From Seohaeicola sp024304985 (lineage in GTDB: Bacteria; Pseudomonadota; Alphaproteobacteria; Rhodobacterales; Rhodobacteraceae): a stretch of 64,000 nucleotides of DNA. Shown here one piece after another: positions 1-9,571 of the stretch (the first letter of the stretch is position 1; each line of letters opens with the position of its first letter). The stretch is from NCBI RefSeq assembly GCF_028802875.1, contig NZ_JARAMP010000002.1, forward strand, positions 243,551 through 307,550, given 5' to 3'. The position numbers were made by a program, and so were the translations under genes. The notes under the pieces were generated by a model, which saw nothing but the letters and a program-made list of their open reading frames with translations, made no database searches and was not told the origin of the DNA.

Positions 1-111
1 CTTGCAGAAATGTTTAATCTGAACTGGTCGGTTTAGCGTATTGAACGACAGACCCCTAGGCCGGGATGTCCGGTCGTTCCGGCACAGAGTGCCACACCAA
101 AAGGACAGTTG

Positions 112-1197
112 ATGCGTCTGGTTCCGGTTCTCCTCGCTGTTCTTGTGACGGCGTTCCTGTTCGCGCTTGTTCTGCACCGCGATGCGCTTCTGGCCATTGC
201 CGGCAATGAACCCGCAGATGCCGCCACGCCAGAAGCGGCGCCTTCCGGGCCGGAGCCCGTCCGGGTCGTCGCCCTGTCGTCAACGGCGCGCGGTGTCGAG
301 GATGCCGTGATCCTGCGCGGCGAGACGCAGGCCGCACGCGAGGTCGAGTTGCGCGCTGAAACATCAGGCCGGGTCATGTCCGAACCGCTGCGCCGCGGCA
401 CCTTTGTCGAGGAAGGACAGATCATCTGCCGCATCGACATCGGCACGCGCGACGCCATGCTGGCCGAGGCGGAGGCACGTCTGGCCGATGCGCGGATCAA
501 CTTTTCAGCGGCTGACCGGCTGTCACAGGATGGCTTCGCCTCCTCGACCCGTGTGGCCACGACCGAGGCCAATCTGCGTGCCGCCGAGGCTGCCGTGGCT
601 GCCGCCGCCAAGGAAATCGAGCGTTTGACGATCATGGCGCCTTTCGCAGGCATTCTCGAAAGCGACAGCGCCGAGATAGGCAGCCTGCTGCAACCGGGCG
701 GGCTCTGCGCCACGGTGATCCAGCTTGATCCGATCCGACTGGTCGGTTTCGTGCCTGAAACCGAGGTGGACAGGATCGACCTTGATGCGATGGCCGGTGC
801 GCGTCTGGCCACCGGGCAGGAAGTTGCGGGACGCGTCAGCTTCATCTCGCGGTCGGCCGATCCGATGACCCGCACTTTCCGCGTGGATATCGAGGTTCCG
901 AATGCCGATCTGGCGATCCGTGACGGACAGACCGCCGAGATCGCCATTGCAGCCCAAGGCACCCGCGCGCATCTGCTGCCTCAGTCGGCCCTGACGCTGA
1001 ATGACGACGGGGCGATGGGTGTGCGCCTTGTCGCGCCGGACAAGACCGCCCTCTTCGCCCCGGTCAGCCTGTTACGCGATACGGCGCAAGGCGTGTGGGT
1101 CAGCGGGTTGGACGACACGGTCAATGTCATCGTCGTGGGTCAGGAGTATGTCGCCGATGGCGTGCCCGTGATCCCGACCTACCGCGAGGCCCAGTGA
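112..1197 (+). CDS. RND efflux periplasmic adaptor (membrane fusion protein, HlyD/AcrA type)
   Basis: Periplasmic adaptor linking an inner-membrane RND pump to an outer-membrane channel. The 361-residue protein opens with a hydrophobic segment (about residues 2-19) that serves as signal anchor. A lipoyl-like half domain with R-A-E-T-S-G-R-V follows (about 85-92). Next come an alpha-hairpin rich in Ala/Glu (about 123-170), the second lipoyl half (IMAPFAGILES), and a beta-barrel/membrane-proximal region. ATG 112 is chosen because AAGGAC lies 5 nt upstream; a TTG lies one codon earlier. The stop overlaps the start of the RND permease by 1 nt (TGATG), so the two are co-translated. Substrate cannot be told from sequence. 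No outer-membrane TolC partner is present in the window. Confidence 0.9.
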   Translation: MRLVPVLLAVLVTAFLFALVLHRDALLAIAGNEPADAATPEAAPSGPEPVRVVALSSTARGVEDAVILRGETQAAREVELRAETSGRVMSEPLRRGTFVEEGQIICRIDIGTRDAMLAEAEARLADARINFSAADRLSQDGFASSTRVATTEANLRAAEAAVAAAAKEIERLTIMAPFAGILESDSAEIGSLLQPGGLCATVIQLDPIRLVGFVPETEVDRIDLDAMAGARLATGQEVAGRVSFISRSADPMTRTFRVDIEVPNADLAIRDGQTAEIAIAAQGTRAHLLPQSALTLNDDGAMGVRLVAPDKTALFAPVSLLRDTAQGVWVSGLDDTVNVIVVGQEYVADGVPVIPTYREAQ

Positions 1198-4100
1198 TGA
1201 TCGGCATGGTGGATTGGGCCGCGTCCCGCGCCCGGATGGTGATGGCCTTCATCATCCTCTCATTGGCCGTGGGTGCCTTTGCCTATGTCAGCCTGCCCAA
1301 GGAGGGCGAGCCTGATATCGAGATACCGGCGCTCTTCGTCTCGGTCCCCTTCCCCGGCATTTCCGCCGAGGATAGCGAGGCGCTGCTGGTCAAGCCGATG
1401 GAGACGGAACTGTCCGATCTGGACGGGCTGAAGAAGATGACCTCGACCGCCGCCGAAAATTATGCCGGCGTGGCGCTGGAATTCGAGTTTGGCTGGGACA
1501 AGACCAAGATCATGGCCGATGTCCGCGAGGCCATGAGCAATGCCGAGGGTCAGTTTCCCGCCGGCTTCGAGAAATACTCGATCAACGAGATCAACTTTTC
1601 CGAGTTTCCGATCATCATCGTGAACCTGACCGGCGATGTGCCCGAACGCACCATGGCGCGCATCGCGCAGGACCTTCAGGATGAGATCGAGGGTCTGGAT
1701 GCGGTGATGGAGGCCGGTATTGCCGGCAACCGCGAAGAGATGGTCGAAGTGGTGATCGACCCGCTGCGGCTGGAAGCCTATAACGTCACGGCGGGCGAGT
1801 TGATCAATGTCGTCCAGAATAACAACATGCTCATCGCCGCCGGTGAGGTGGAAAGCGCGCAGGGCACGTTCAGCGTCAAGATCCCCTCGTCTTTCGACGG
1901 ACCGCGCGACATCTATACCCTACCTGTCAAGACCAACGGCACGCGCGTCGTGACCTTGGGCGATCTGGCCGACATCCGCATGACATTCGAGGATCGTCTG
2001 GGCACCGCCCGCTTCAACGGAGAGCCGACCGTCGCCTTGCAGGTGGTCAAGCGCAAGGGTTTCAACCTGATCGACACCGCTGCCGCGGTGCGCCGCGTGG
2101 TCGACGAGGCGCAGGCGTCATGGCCCGAAGACCTGCGCGCCGCTGTGCAGGTGGGCACGTCCAATGACCAAAGCCGGGTCGTTGGCTCGATGGTCAGTCA
2201 GTTGGAAGGCTCGGTCCTGACGGCCATCGCACTGGTGATGATCGTGATCCTGGCCAGCCTTGGCACCCGCGCCGCGCTGCTGGTGGGCTTTGCCATCCCG
2301 ACCTCGTTCCTGCTGTGTTTCGTGCTGCTGGCCATGATGGGCGTGACCATCTCGAATATCGTGATGTTCGGCCTGATTCTTGCCGTAGGCATGCTGGTCG
2401 ATGGTGCGATTGTCGTCGTGGAATATGCCGACAAGCGCATTCAGGAGGGCTCCGGCCCCATGACCGCCTATGTCGAGGCGTCCAAGCGCATGTTCTGGCC
2501 GATTGTCAGCTCGACCGCGACCACGCTTTGCGCCTTTCTGCCGATGCTGTTCTGGCCCGGTGTGCCCGGCGAGTTCATGGGCATGCTGCCGGTGACATTG
2601 ATTTTCGTGCTTTCCGCCAGCCTGATCGTGGCGCTGATCTACCTGCCTGTGATGGGCGGTGTGACGGGCCGCATGAGCCGGATGTTCGGCCGCACGTCCG
2701 ATGCACTGCGCCGTGCCCTGCCGTGGTGGGGTCGCGCCGCACTGGTGCCGCCTGCCCTCTATATGGTGTTTCTGGGTGCGATGCAGGTGCTGAACCCCGG
2801 CTATCTCTTTGGTGGCCAGCCCATCGGCAGCGGCTTCGTCGCGCTGCTGCCGGGCATCGTTCTGTTCCTGCTGGGCTCTTTCGCGTCTTCCATCACGCTG
2901 GGTGCCGCACGGATCGAGCGCAAACCGCGCCGCATCACCGCAGGACATCGCCGCACGCTCTTTGGTCATTTCATTCGGGTGATCACCGCCAATCCCGTCA
3001 TGCCGCTGGTCACCATCGGTGTGGTGATGGCTTTCGTCGTGGTGGTCTTCATGACCTTCCAGCAGAACAGTCGCGGCGTCGAGTTTTTCGTCGAATCCGA
3101 ACCGGAACAGGCTATCGTCTATGTCCGCGCGCGCGGCAACCTGTCCTTGGCGGAAAAAGACGCGCTGGTCCGTCAGGCCGAAGAGATCGTGTTGGCGCAT
3201 CCCGGGGTGGACAACGCCTTCGCCTTTGCCGGTGACGGCGGGCTGAATGCCAATACGGGTGGCGCACAGCCGCCCTTGGACACAATCGGCCAGATCCAGC
3301 TTGAAACCATCCCATGGGAAGATCGCCGCGACCGCCCGGAACTGGACGGGGATCTGGTCATTGAAGAGCTGACATCCGCCATCGCCGCCATCCCCGGCCT
3401 TCAGGTCGAGGTCATTGCACAGGCGCGCGGCCCCGCATCCGCCAAACCCGTGCATCTGCGTCTCAAGGGCGACGACTGGGAGGCCCTGCAAGAGGCCACG
3501 CGCCTTGCCCGTGCGCAGTTCGAGGCCAGCGAGGGCCTGACCCTGATCGAGGATACGCTTCCCCTGCCCGGCATCGACTGGCAGATTGACGTGGATGTGG
3601 AAAAAGCCGGCCGTTTCGGTGCCGATGTGGCCACCGTCGGCGGCATGGTCCAGCTTGTGACGCGCGGGATCCTGCTCGACACAATGCGCGTGGACACGTC
3701 CGATGAGGAAATCGAGATCCGCGTGCGCCTGCCCGAGGATGACCGGGTGCTGTCCACTCTTGATACGCTCAAGGTCCGCACCTCGGACGGTCTGGTGCCG
3801 CTGGCCAATTTCATCTCGCGCCAGCCGGTGCCGAAACTGGCGCAGATCAAGCGCGTTGACGGGAAACGCTATTTCGACGTCAAGGCCGGTGTGGCGGATG
3901 GTCTGACCCGCACGGTGACAGCGGCAGATGGAGCCACGAGCCAGGTGCCGATCACCGCCACCGAGCGGATTGAGACGCTGACCGATTGGCTGGAAACCAA
4001 CCCGCTGCCTGCGGGCGTCGCATGGGAATGGACCGGAGATCAGGAGGATCAGGCCGAATCCGGGGCCTTTCTGGCGAATGCCTTTGCGGGGGCGTTGGGT

Positions 4101-4802
4101 CTGATGTTCATCATCCTGCTCGCGCAATTCAACTCGGTCTATAACTCGGTGCTGGTGCTGCTGGCGGTCGTGCTTTCCACCACGGGCGTGCTGATCGGAA
4201 TGCTGGTGATGGATCAGACCTTCTCGATCATCATGACGGGCACGGGCATCGTGGCCTTGGCGGGGATCGTGGTGAACAACAACATCATCCTGATCGACAC
4301 CTATCAGGAATATTCCCGGTACATGCCAAGGATCGAAGCGATCATCCGCACCGCAGAAGATCGCATCCGCCCGGTTCTGCTGACGACGATCACCACCATG
4401 GCGGGGCTTGCCCCGATGATGTTCGGCCTCAGCCTTGATTTCATCAATGGCGGCTATTCCATCGACAGCCCCACCGCCCTGTGGTGGAAGCAACTGGCGA
4501 CAGCGGTCGTGTTCGGGCTGGGCATCGCCACGATGCTGACGCTGGTCTTCACTCCGTCGCTTCTGGCGCTTCGCGTCTGGGCCAGCACCTATGCGCTGGC
4601 TCTCTCGCGGATGCTGGCGATCCTGTCCTTCGGGCGCGGCAGTCAGGCCGCCCGCGATTGGGCGCTGAATCGCGCCGCGCGCAAGTTGAAGGCTCCTGAA
4701 ATCATCTGGGATGATGAAAGCCTTGATCCGCCTCTTGTGATCCCGGTGGCACAGCCTGATCCCTTGACGACGCCGCAACCACCCCTGCGGGCGGCGGAGT
4801 GA
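1197..4802 (+). CDS. RND efflux permease, enlarged (1201 aa)
   Basis: Proton-driven inner-membrane RND pump (AcrB/MexF superfamily; the short first porter region and adaptor pairing resemble HAE-1-type multidrug pumps). ATG 1197 overlaps the adaptor stop. The N-terminal helix is followed by a large periplasmic loop with S-E-F-P-I-I and the GxxxD helix-4 region (GMLVDGAIVVVEYAD, about residues 397-411), where the Asp pair relays protons. The second half repeats the fold (VNNNIILIDTYQEYSR, about 1024-1040). The protein is about 150 residues longer than AcrB. The extra length lies mostly between the two halves (about residues 494-600), where two additional hydrophobic stretches and a basic linker are visible. 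The 3' end is followed by a hairpin terminator. Confidence 0.9.
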   Translation: MIGMVDWAASRARMVMAFIILSLAVGAFAYVSLPKEGEPDIEIPALFVSVPFPGISAEDSEALLVKPMETELSDLDGLKKMTSTAAENYAGVALEFEFGWDKTKIMADVREAMSNAEGQFPAGFEKYSINEINFSEFPIIIVNLTGDVPERTMARIAQDLQDEIEGLDAVMEAGIAGNREEMVEVVIDPLRLEAYNVTAGELINVVQNNNMLIAAGEVESAQGTFSVKIPSSFDGPRDIYTLPVKTNGTRVVTLGDLADIRMTFEDRLGTARFNGEPTVALQVVKRKGFNLIDTAAAVRRVVDEAQASWPEDLRAAVQVGTSNDQSRVVGSMVSQLEGSVLTAIALVMIVILASLGTRAALLVGFAIPTSFLLCFVLLAMMGVTISNIVMFGLILAVGMLVDGAIVVVEYADKRIQEGSGPMTAYVEASKRMFWPIVSSTATTLCAFLPMLFWPGVPGEFMGMLPVTLIFVLSASLIVALIYLPVMGGVTGRMSRMFGRTSDALRRALPWWGRAALVPPALYMVFLGAMQVLNPGYLFGGQPIGSGFVALLPGIVLFLLGSFASSITLGAARIERKPRRITAGHRRTLFGHFIRVITANPVMPLVTIGVVMAFVVVVFMTFQQNSRGVEFFVESEPEQAIVYVRARGNLSLAEKDALVRQAEEIVLAHPGVDNAFAFAGDGGLNANTGGAQPPLDTIGQIQLETIPWEDRRDRPELDGDLVIEELTSAIAAIPGLQVEVIAQARGPASAKPVHLRLKGDDWEALQEATRLARAQFEASEGLTLIEDTLPLPGIDWQIDVDVEKAGRFGADVATVGGMVQLVTRGILLDTMRVDTSDEEIEIRVRLPEDDRVLSTLDTLKVRTSDGLVPLANFISRQPVPKLAQIKRVDGKRYFDVKAGVADGLTRTVTAADGATSQVPITATERIETLTDWLETNPLPAGVAWEWTGDQEDQAESGAFLANAFAGALGLMFIILLAQFNSVYNSVLVLLAVVLSTTGVLIGMLVMDQTFSIIMTGTGIVALAGIVVNNNIILIDTYQEYSRYMPRIEAIIRTAEDRIRPVLLTTITTMAGLAPMMFGLSLDFINGGYSIDSPTALWWKQLATAVVFGLGIATMLTLVFTPSLLALRVWASTYALALSRMLAILSFGRGSQAARDWALNRAARKLKAPEIIWDDESLDPPLVIPVAQPDPLTTPQPPLRAAE

Positions 4803-4813
4803 TGCAAGGAAAA

Positions 4814-4837
4814 AGCGGCGCCTGACCCGGCGCCGCT
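4814..4837. terminator. Bidirectional hairpin terminator between RND permease and ABC exporter
   Basis: A perfect 9-bp stem (AGCGGCGCC / GGCGCCGCT) with loop TGACCC sits 11 nt after the RND stop and 63 nt beyond the end of the convergent ABC gene. On the minus strand the stem is followed by a T-run (TTTTTCC), which makes it a good intrinsic terminator for the ABC gene. On the plus strand the tail is weaker (GCGTCTTCTT). Confidence 0.75.
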
Positions 4838-4900
4838 GCGTCTTCTTGCTCCAAATATCCTCGCCGAAGGCATGGCGGCAAAGCCGCCATTCAGCGCCGG

Positions 4901-6718
4901 TCAGGCCGCCGCCTCACGCTCGCTGGCCTGACGCTGCCACAGGCCCCAATAGCGGCCCTTGCGCGTCAGCAGGTCCAGATGCGTGCCTTCCTCGACGATA
5001 TGGCCATCTTCCAGCACGATGATCCGGTCAGCATCGGCCACTGTGGACAAGCGGTGCGCGATCATCAGCACCGTGCGCCCTTCGGCCGCGCGGGCGAGCG
5101 CACCCTGAATTTCCTGCTCTGTCTCGGTATCCAGCGCCGACGTCGCCTCGTCCAGCAGCAGGATCGGCGGGTTCTTCAGCAGGGTGCGGGCGATTCCCAC
5201 GCGCTGCTTTTCCCCGCCCGAGAGTTTCAGCCCGCGTTCACCCACCTGCGTGTCATAGCCATCGGGCAGGCGCGTGATGAAATCATGGATCTGCGCGTCG
5301 CGCGCCGCCTGCACGATCTGTTCCTCGGTCGCGCCATCGCGGCCATAGGCGATGTTGTAGCGGATCGTATCGTTGAACAGCACCGTATCCTGCGGCACCA
5401 CACCGATGGCATCGTGCAAGCTGACTTGCGTGATGTCCCGCAGGTCCTGCCCGTCAATCAGCACAGCCCCTTTGGTCACGTCATAAAAGCGGAACAGCAG
5501 CCGTCCGATGGTTGACTTGCCCGACCCGGAAGAGCCGACAATCGCCACCGTCTCGCCTGCGCCGACCTTGAGGCTGACCCCCTTGAGGATCGCGCGCTCC
5601 GGGTCATAGCCGAAATGCACATCCCGCAACTCGACTTCTCCGCCTTGCACTTTCAGAACATTTGCGCCCGGTTTGTCGGATACCTCGGCAGGTTGCTCCA
5701 GCAAATCGAACATTTCGCCCATGTCGACCAAGGCCTGCCGGATCTCGCGGTAGACGGTACCCAGAAAGTTCAGCGGCATGGTGATCTGGATCATATAGGC
5801 GTTGACCATGACGAAGTCGCCGACGGTCAGGTCGCCGCGTTCCACGCCCACCGCCGCCATGACCATCACGATCACAAGCCCCGCCGTGATCAGAAACGCC
5901 TGCCCGAAGTTCAGGAAAGCCAGCGAATAGGCTGTCTTGAGGGCGGCGGCCTCATATTGCTCCATCGCCCGGTCATAGCGGCGCGCTTCGCGGGATTCGG
6001 CCCCGAAATACTTGACGGTCTCGAAGTTCAACAGGCTGTCTATCGCCTTCTGGTTGGCGTCCGTGTCCTGGTCGTTCATCACCTTGCGCAGCTTCACGCG
6101 CCATTCGGTCACGGCGAAGGTGAACCAGACATAGACCGCGATGGTCATCACGATCACCGCCAGATACCAGACATCGAACAGGAAGAACAAAATCCCCGCG
6201 ATCATCAGCAGTTCCAGAACCAGCGGGCCGATCGAGAACAGCAAGAAACGCAGCAGAAAATCCACGCCCTTCACCCCGCGTTCGATAATCCGGCTGAGCC
6301 CCCCTGTCTTGCGCGTCAGGTGATAGCGCATGGACAGGCGGTGGATATGGGTGAAGGTTTCCAACGCCAGCGCCCTGAGCGCGCGCTGCCCTACAGCGGC
6401 AAAGACCGCATCGCGCAATTGCTGGAACCCGTTCGACAGCAGCCGCGCCATGCCATAGGCGATGGTCAGTCCCACCGCGCCCAGCATCAGGGGCGAGACC
6501 CCTTCATTCGCCAGTGCGTCCACTGCCTGTTTGTACAGAAGCGGCGTGCCCACAGCCACGATCTTGCCCAACAGCAGCGCCAGCAGCGCCAAGACGACCC
6601 GCCGTTTGACCCAGGGCTGATCCGTAGGCCACAGATAGGGCGAGACTCGCCGGATCGTGCGTAGGCCCGAGCGCCGCTCGGCCTTTGCTTCATCAGACAG
6701 GGGGGGTGTTGGTCGCAT
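4901..6718 (-). CDS. ABC exporter, Atm1/HMT1 (ABCB7) family, fused permease and ATPase
   Basis: Half-size ABC exporter of 605 residues acting as a homodimer in the inner membrane. The Atm1 family exports glutathione-linked sulfur or metal species in Fe-S and heavy-metal homeostasis. Six membrane helices (about residues 40-315) follow an N-terminal lead that includes the family-typical segment YLWP. The nucleotide-binding domain shows Walker A GSSGSGKST (about 399-407), Q-loop VPQDT, signature LSGGEKQRV, Walker B ILLLDEATSALD and H-loop AHRLS, all intact. ATG 6718 is preceded by GAAAGG at good spacing. It stands alone between genes of other function, so the substrate is inferred from family only. 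Confidence 0.88.
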   Translation of the reverse strand: MRPTPPLSDEAKAERRSGLRTIRRVSPYLWPTDQPWVKRRVVLALLALLLGKIVAVGTPLLYKQAVDALANEGVSPLMLGAVGLTIAYGMARLLSNGFQQLRDAVFAAVGQRALRALALETFTHIHRLSMRYHLTRKTGGLSRIIERGVKGVDFLLRFLLFSIGPLVLELLMIAGILFFLFDVWYLAVIVMTIAVYVWFTFAVTEWRVKLRKVMNDQDTDANQKAIDSLLNFETVKYFGAESREARRYDRAMEQYEAAALKTAYSLAFLNFGQAFLITAGLVIVMVMAAVGVERGDLTVGDFVMVNAYMIQITMPLNFLGTVYREIRQALVDMGEMFDLLEQPAEVSDKPGANVLKVQGGEVELRDVHFGYDPERAILKGVSLKVGAGETVAIVGSSGSGKSTIGRLLFRFYDVTKGAVLIDGQDLRDITQVSLHDAIGVVPQDTVLFNDTIRYNIAYGRDGATEEQIVQAARDAQIHDFITRLPDGYDTQVGERGLKLSGGEKQRVGIARTLLKNPPILLLDEATSALDTETEQEIQGALARAAEGRTVLMIAHRLSTVADADRIIVLEDGHIVEEGTHLDLLTRKGRYWGLWQRQASEREAAA

Positions 6719-6788
6719 GGGAGAGGCCTTTCATCAGCCCCAGACAGATAAGCCGCTTTTCAGGCGAAGGCCAGAGAGCGCGCCGTTG

Positions 6789-7859
6789 TCAGACCCGGAC
6801 AATGTGCCCCTCTCGGGGGCTGGTGCGTCCCGCTGCCAGATCAGCCCAGAGCGCAGGTGCAGCGACCAGCCCGTCATGGGTCACAACCTCCAGCCAGCCC
6901 CCGGCATCCGCCGCGATCCGCTTCCATGCGGCGGTGATCCGCGCCTCGATGACGCCTGGTCCCCATTCGCTGCGTCGCTTGGCGATCTGGGATGGTGCAA
7001 AAAAGAATTGCGGCTTGGGTCCGGGCAGGTTCTGCGGCGGGGCGAACTTGTCCCAGTGACTGGTGCCCACCGCCGCCGAATGGTGCAGATGGTCGCCCAA
7101 ATGAGTGTGCAGAGCCATCTTGACCTCGGCATTCCCGGCCATATCCACATAGACGCTGGGGACCAGCGGCACGGCGGAGATGTCATCATAGCGCAACACC
7201 GTGTCACATGCGCCCAACCCTTCGACAAAGGGCAGGTTCCCTGCTCCGGTCAGACCAACAATGCGATAGGGGCGGTCTACAGGTTCTGCCAGATACTTGC
7301 ACAGGCCCAGCCCGGTCTTGGACGAGGCGCTGCCCACGAGGATCTGTTCTGCGCCAAACCAGTCATTGTCGGCCAGCCAATCGAACAGCAGATAGGACGT
7401 GGCCAGCAAGGGCTGCAAAAGGCTTCGCAGATGGTCGTCATAGGCCGCACCCGCCTTGACCGCGACATAGGTGTTATACACCAAAGCCAACCCGTCGCGA
7501 TGCGGACTGCGGTCCACGAAAACGCCTTTTGCCACCTGGTCAGGACGGATCACAAGCGCCTCGGCCATCGGCAGGTAGCCATAAAGCCTTGTGCCCGCAT
7601 CCAGACCCTCGGTCCGGCTTTCAGCCACGACGGCTGTGCCCCAGACCGGCACGATGCCCTGCCCCTCGATCCCGCTGGGAAAGAAACGCCAGTAGTCCAG
7701 AACGACCCCTGTTGCGGCGTAGGTGACGTTGTTCACCGTCAAGGCGAAGCTTTCGATAGTCAGACGCGCCTCGCCCGCAGCAAGTGGGCGTGTGGCGGCA
7801 CCGTCGTCGGAGAGCACCGCGCGGGTGATATCCTTCTGATCGACCAAAATTCGTTGCAC
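6789..7859 (-). CDS. DUF2855 family protein
   Basis: Protein of about 356 residues matching the uncharacterised DUF2855 family, whose fold resembles medium-chain dehydrogenase/reductases. Visible family marks are the early FALTVNNVTYA stretch, the middle YGYLPMAEALV stretch, and a Rossmann-like segment ILVGSASSKTGLG that could bind a dinucleotide. GTG 7859 is preferred because AAAGG lies just upstream and the conserved region begins at once after it. An in-frame ATG at 7919 also has AAAAGG upstream and would add 20 residues unlike the family. No partner gene is evident: the next gene upstream (LysM protein) is on the same strand about 100 bp away. The reaction is unknown. Confidence 0.75.
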   Translation of the reverse strand: MQRILVDQKDITRAVLSDDGAATRPLAAGEARLTIESFALTVNNVTYAATGVVLDYWRFFPSGIEGQGIVPVWGTAVVAESRTEGLDAGTRLYGYLPMAEALVIRPDQVAKGVFVDRSPHRDGLALVYNTYVAVKAGAAYDDHLRSLLQPLLATSYLLFDWLADNDWFGAEQILVGSASSKTGLGLCKYLAEPVDRPYRIVGLTGAGNLPFVEGLGACDTVLRYDDISAVPLVPSVYVDMAGNAEVKMALHTHLGDHLHHSAAVGTSHWDKFAPPQNLPGPKPQFFFAPSQIAKRRSEWGPGVIEARITAAWKRIAADAGGWLEVVTHDGLVAAPALWADLAAGRTSPREGHIVRV

Positions 7860-7938
7860 CGGCGACCTTTCTGCACATCCGGATTGTTCAGGACCCGAGC
7901 TAAACCCGGTAGCCCGCATCTGCACAGACCTTTTCGCC

Positions 7939-7953
7939 GTGACGATGCGTCAC
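7939..7953. other. Short perfect inverted repeat (6-bp arms, 3-nt loop)
   Basis: GTGACG-ATG-CGTCAC lies in the 99-bp gap between the LysM gene (ends 7959) and the DUF2855 gene. It is too short and lacks a T-run for a confident terminator call. A weak terminator or protein-binding site are both possible. Confidence 0.3.
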
Positions 7954-7958
7954 CCGGT

Positions 7959-9467
7959 CTATTCGGGGATCTCGAAGATCTGGCCGGGATAGATCAGGTC
8001 GGGATCGCGGATCCTGTCGCGATTTGCCTCGAACACCCGCACGAACAACGGCCCCTCGCCATAGCTTTCCCGTGCGATGGCCCAGAGTGTATTGCCGGGC
8101 TGGACCGTCACAACACGCACGGTGGCGGGGGCAGGACCATCCTCGTTCGCCTGCGTGACCGCCGCCGTCTGGTCACCCGTCACCTGCGGCATGGCTCCTG
8201 AAGAGGATGGCTGTTCCGGCATAGCAGGTGTTGTCGCAGCGGGTTCGCTGGCAGCGGCGATGGCCGCCACCTCGTTACGATCCTCGCGTTTGAAGGGCGT
8301 CTCGATCCGCGACAGGACCTTGCCCGCCGCATCGACCTCATCCAGACGAAGGGTATAGATGCCCGAGGCCACACCGGGCAGTCCCGTGCTCCAGAGTCCG
8401 TCAGCCCCGACAAGCGCCGATGTGACGGGCGCATTGTCCAGATAGATCAGGACATTGGCCGCAACCGTCGCGCGTCCCTGCAACAGGACGTCTCCTTCGC
8501 TGGTGTAGCTGATCACGTCCAGTGCGATGCCGCCGATCCGGCTGGGGTCGGCGGGCGTGGCAGGTTGCAACACGCGCACGCCCGATGTGTCGGACAGCAG
8601 CAAGGCGGGTGCCGACGCAGGCTCTGCCGCTACGGTCTGGTTCTCGGGTGTGGCCTGCGGGCTGGTCGCGTCCGGGGCGCTGCCATCTGCGGCCTGAGCG
8701 ACTTCTGTTTTCTGTACGGGTGCGATGATGACTTGTTGCTCCGAAGGGACCACCGTCCCGTCCTTGCTGATGGCCAGCGTCAGAACACGGGGCCCGTTCG
8801 AGGGAGGAAGGCTTAGAAACGCGGCAAATGCCCCGTCCCCGCCCGTCATCGCGGTGCCGACCACCACGCCGTCCAGCAGAATGTCCACGGTGCTGCCGGC
8901 CATGGACCGGCCTGCCACCACGGCCTCGCCATCGGGCGCAAGGCGCACGGTATCAAAGCTGGGCCGCAGAACCTCTGCTACTTCGGCAGGGGCTGCGGTG
9001 GACGTCGGCGCAGGCGCAGGCTCGGCGGTTGCCGTTTCCGGCACGGCATCGCCCGCAGGTGCCGCAGCGGTGGAATCCTGTTCCGTTGCAGGGCCTGCCA
9101 GCGGCGCGGGGGGCACGACCTCTTCGGTCTGCGCGACGGTCTCTGGCAAGGCCGCCACAGACACGGGCGGTTCAGTTGTTTCAACCGCAACCTCTGCCTC
9201 CGGTTCGGCGGTTGTGGCAGGGGTGTTGTCGGTCACGGCCTCATCGACGGACGCCTCGGGCGTTGCACTGCCCGGCGCCTCGCTCTGTGGCGCTGCTGTT
9301 TGGGGCGCGGACGCCTGTTCCTGCGTGACCGCCTCGTCCCTGACAGTGCGATCGGGCGGGGCCAGCTTTCCCGACATTACAAGCCCCAGCAGCACCAAAA
9401 CAATTGCCACCGCACTACCCGCCAGAGCAAGCCCCTTGCCGCCCGACACCATCGACTGTTTTTCCAT
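7959..9467 (-). CDS. LysM-domain protein with N-terminal membrane anchor and Pro/Ala/Glu-rich linker
   Basis: A 502-residue protein. One membrane helix near the N-terminus (about residues 10-31, GLALAGSAVAIVLVLLGLVM) is followed by about 130 residues of low-complexity Ala/Pro/Glu/Thr sequence. Two Ig-like or bacterial-adhesion-like repeats come next (each with a VDILLDG / VLIYLDN strand pattern), then a second linker, and a C-terminal LysM domain (VQPGNTLWAIARESYG, ending IYPGQIFEIPE) that binds peptidoglycan. ATG 9467 has GGAAGGGA 4 nt upstream. The architecture fits an inner-membrane-anchored periplasmic protein that reaches the cell wall. This type is common in Rhodobacterales and its role is not known. 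It is divergent from the LOG-family gene. Confidence 0.85.
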   Translation of the reverse strand: MEKQSMVSGGKGLALAGSAVAIVLVLLGLVMSGKLAPPDRTVRDEAVTQEQASAPQTAAPQSEAPGSATPEASVDEAVTDNTPATTAEPEAEVAVETTEPPVSVAALPETVAQTEEVVPPAPLAGPATEQDSTAAAPAGDAVPETATAEPAPAPTSTAAPAEVAEVLRPSFDTVRLAPDGEAVVAGRSMAGSTVDILLDGVVVGTAMTGGDGAFAAFLSLPPSNGPRVLTLAISKDGTVVPSEQQVIIAPVQKTEVAQAADGSAPDATSPQATPENQTVAAEPASAPALLLSDTSGVRVLQPATPADPSRIGGIALDVISYTSEGDVLLQGRATVAANVLIYLDNAPVTSALVGADGLWSTGLPGVASGIYTLRLDEVDAAGKVLSRIETPFKREDRNEVAAIAAASEPAATTPAMPEQPSSSGAMPQVTGDQTAAVTQANEDGPAPATVRVVTVQPGNTLWAIARESYGEGPLFVRVFEANRDRIRDPDLIYPGQIFEIPE

Positions 9468-9571
9468 CTGTTCCCTTCCGGTCCGCCGTTTTCCCTGCAC
9501 GGCGGTTGAGCGAGATTAGCAACAAGGCTATCACGGGTCAAAAGCACCTTTTCGGGAAAACGGGAATTCAT

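Noticed and set aside
1..111. TetR-type operator (AACTGGTCGGTT) before the RND operon
   Set aside because: Only a loose dyad is visible and no regulator gene lies in the window, so I do not call it.
2118..4778. 886-codon open frame on the minus strand opposite the RND permease
   Set aside because: Its product is His/Gln/Arg-rich with no fold, and the plus-strand frame has full RND motifs. It is a GC-driven antisense shadow.
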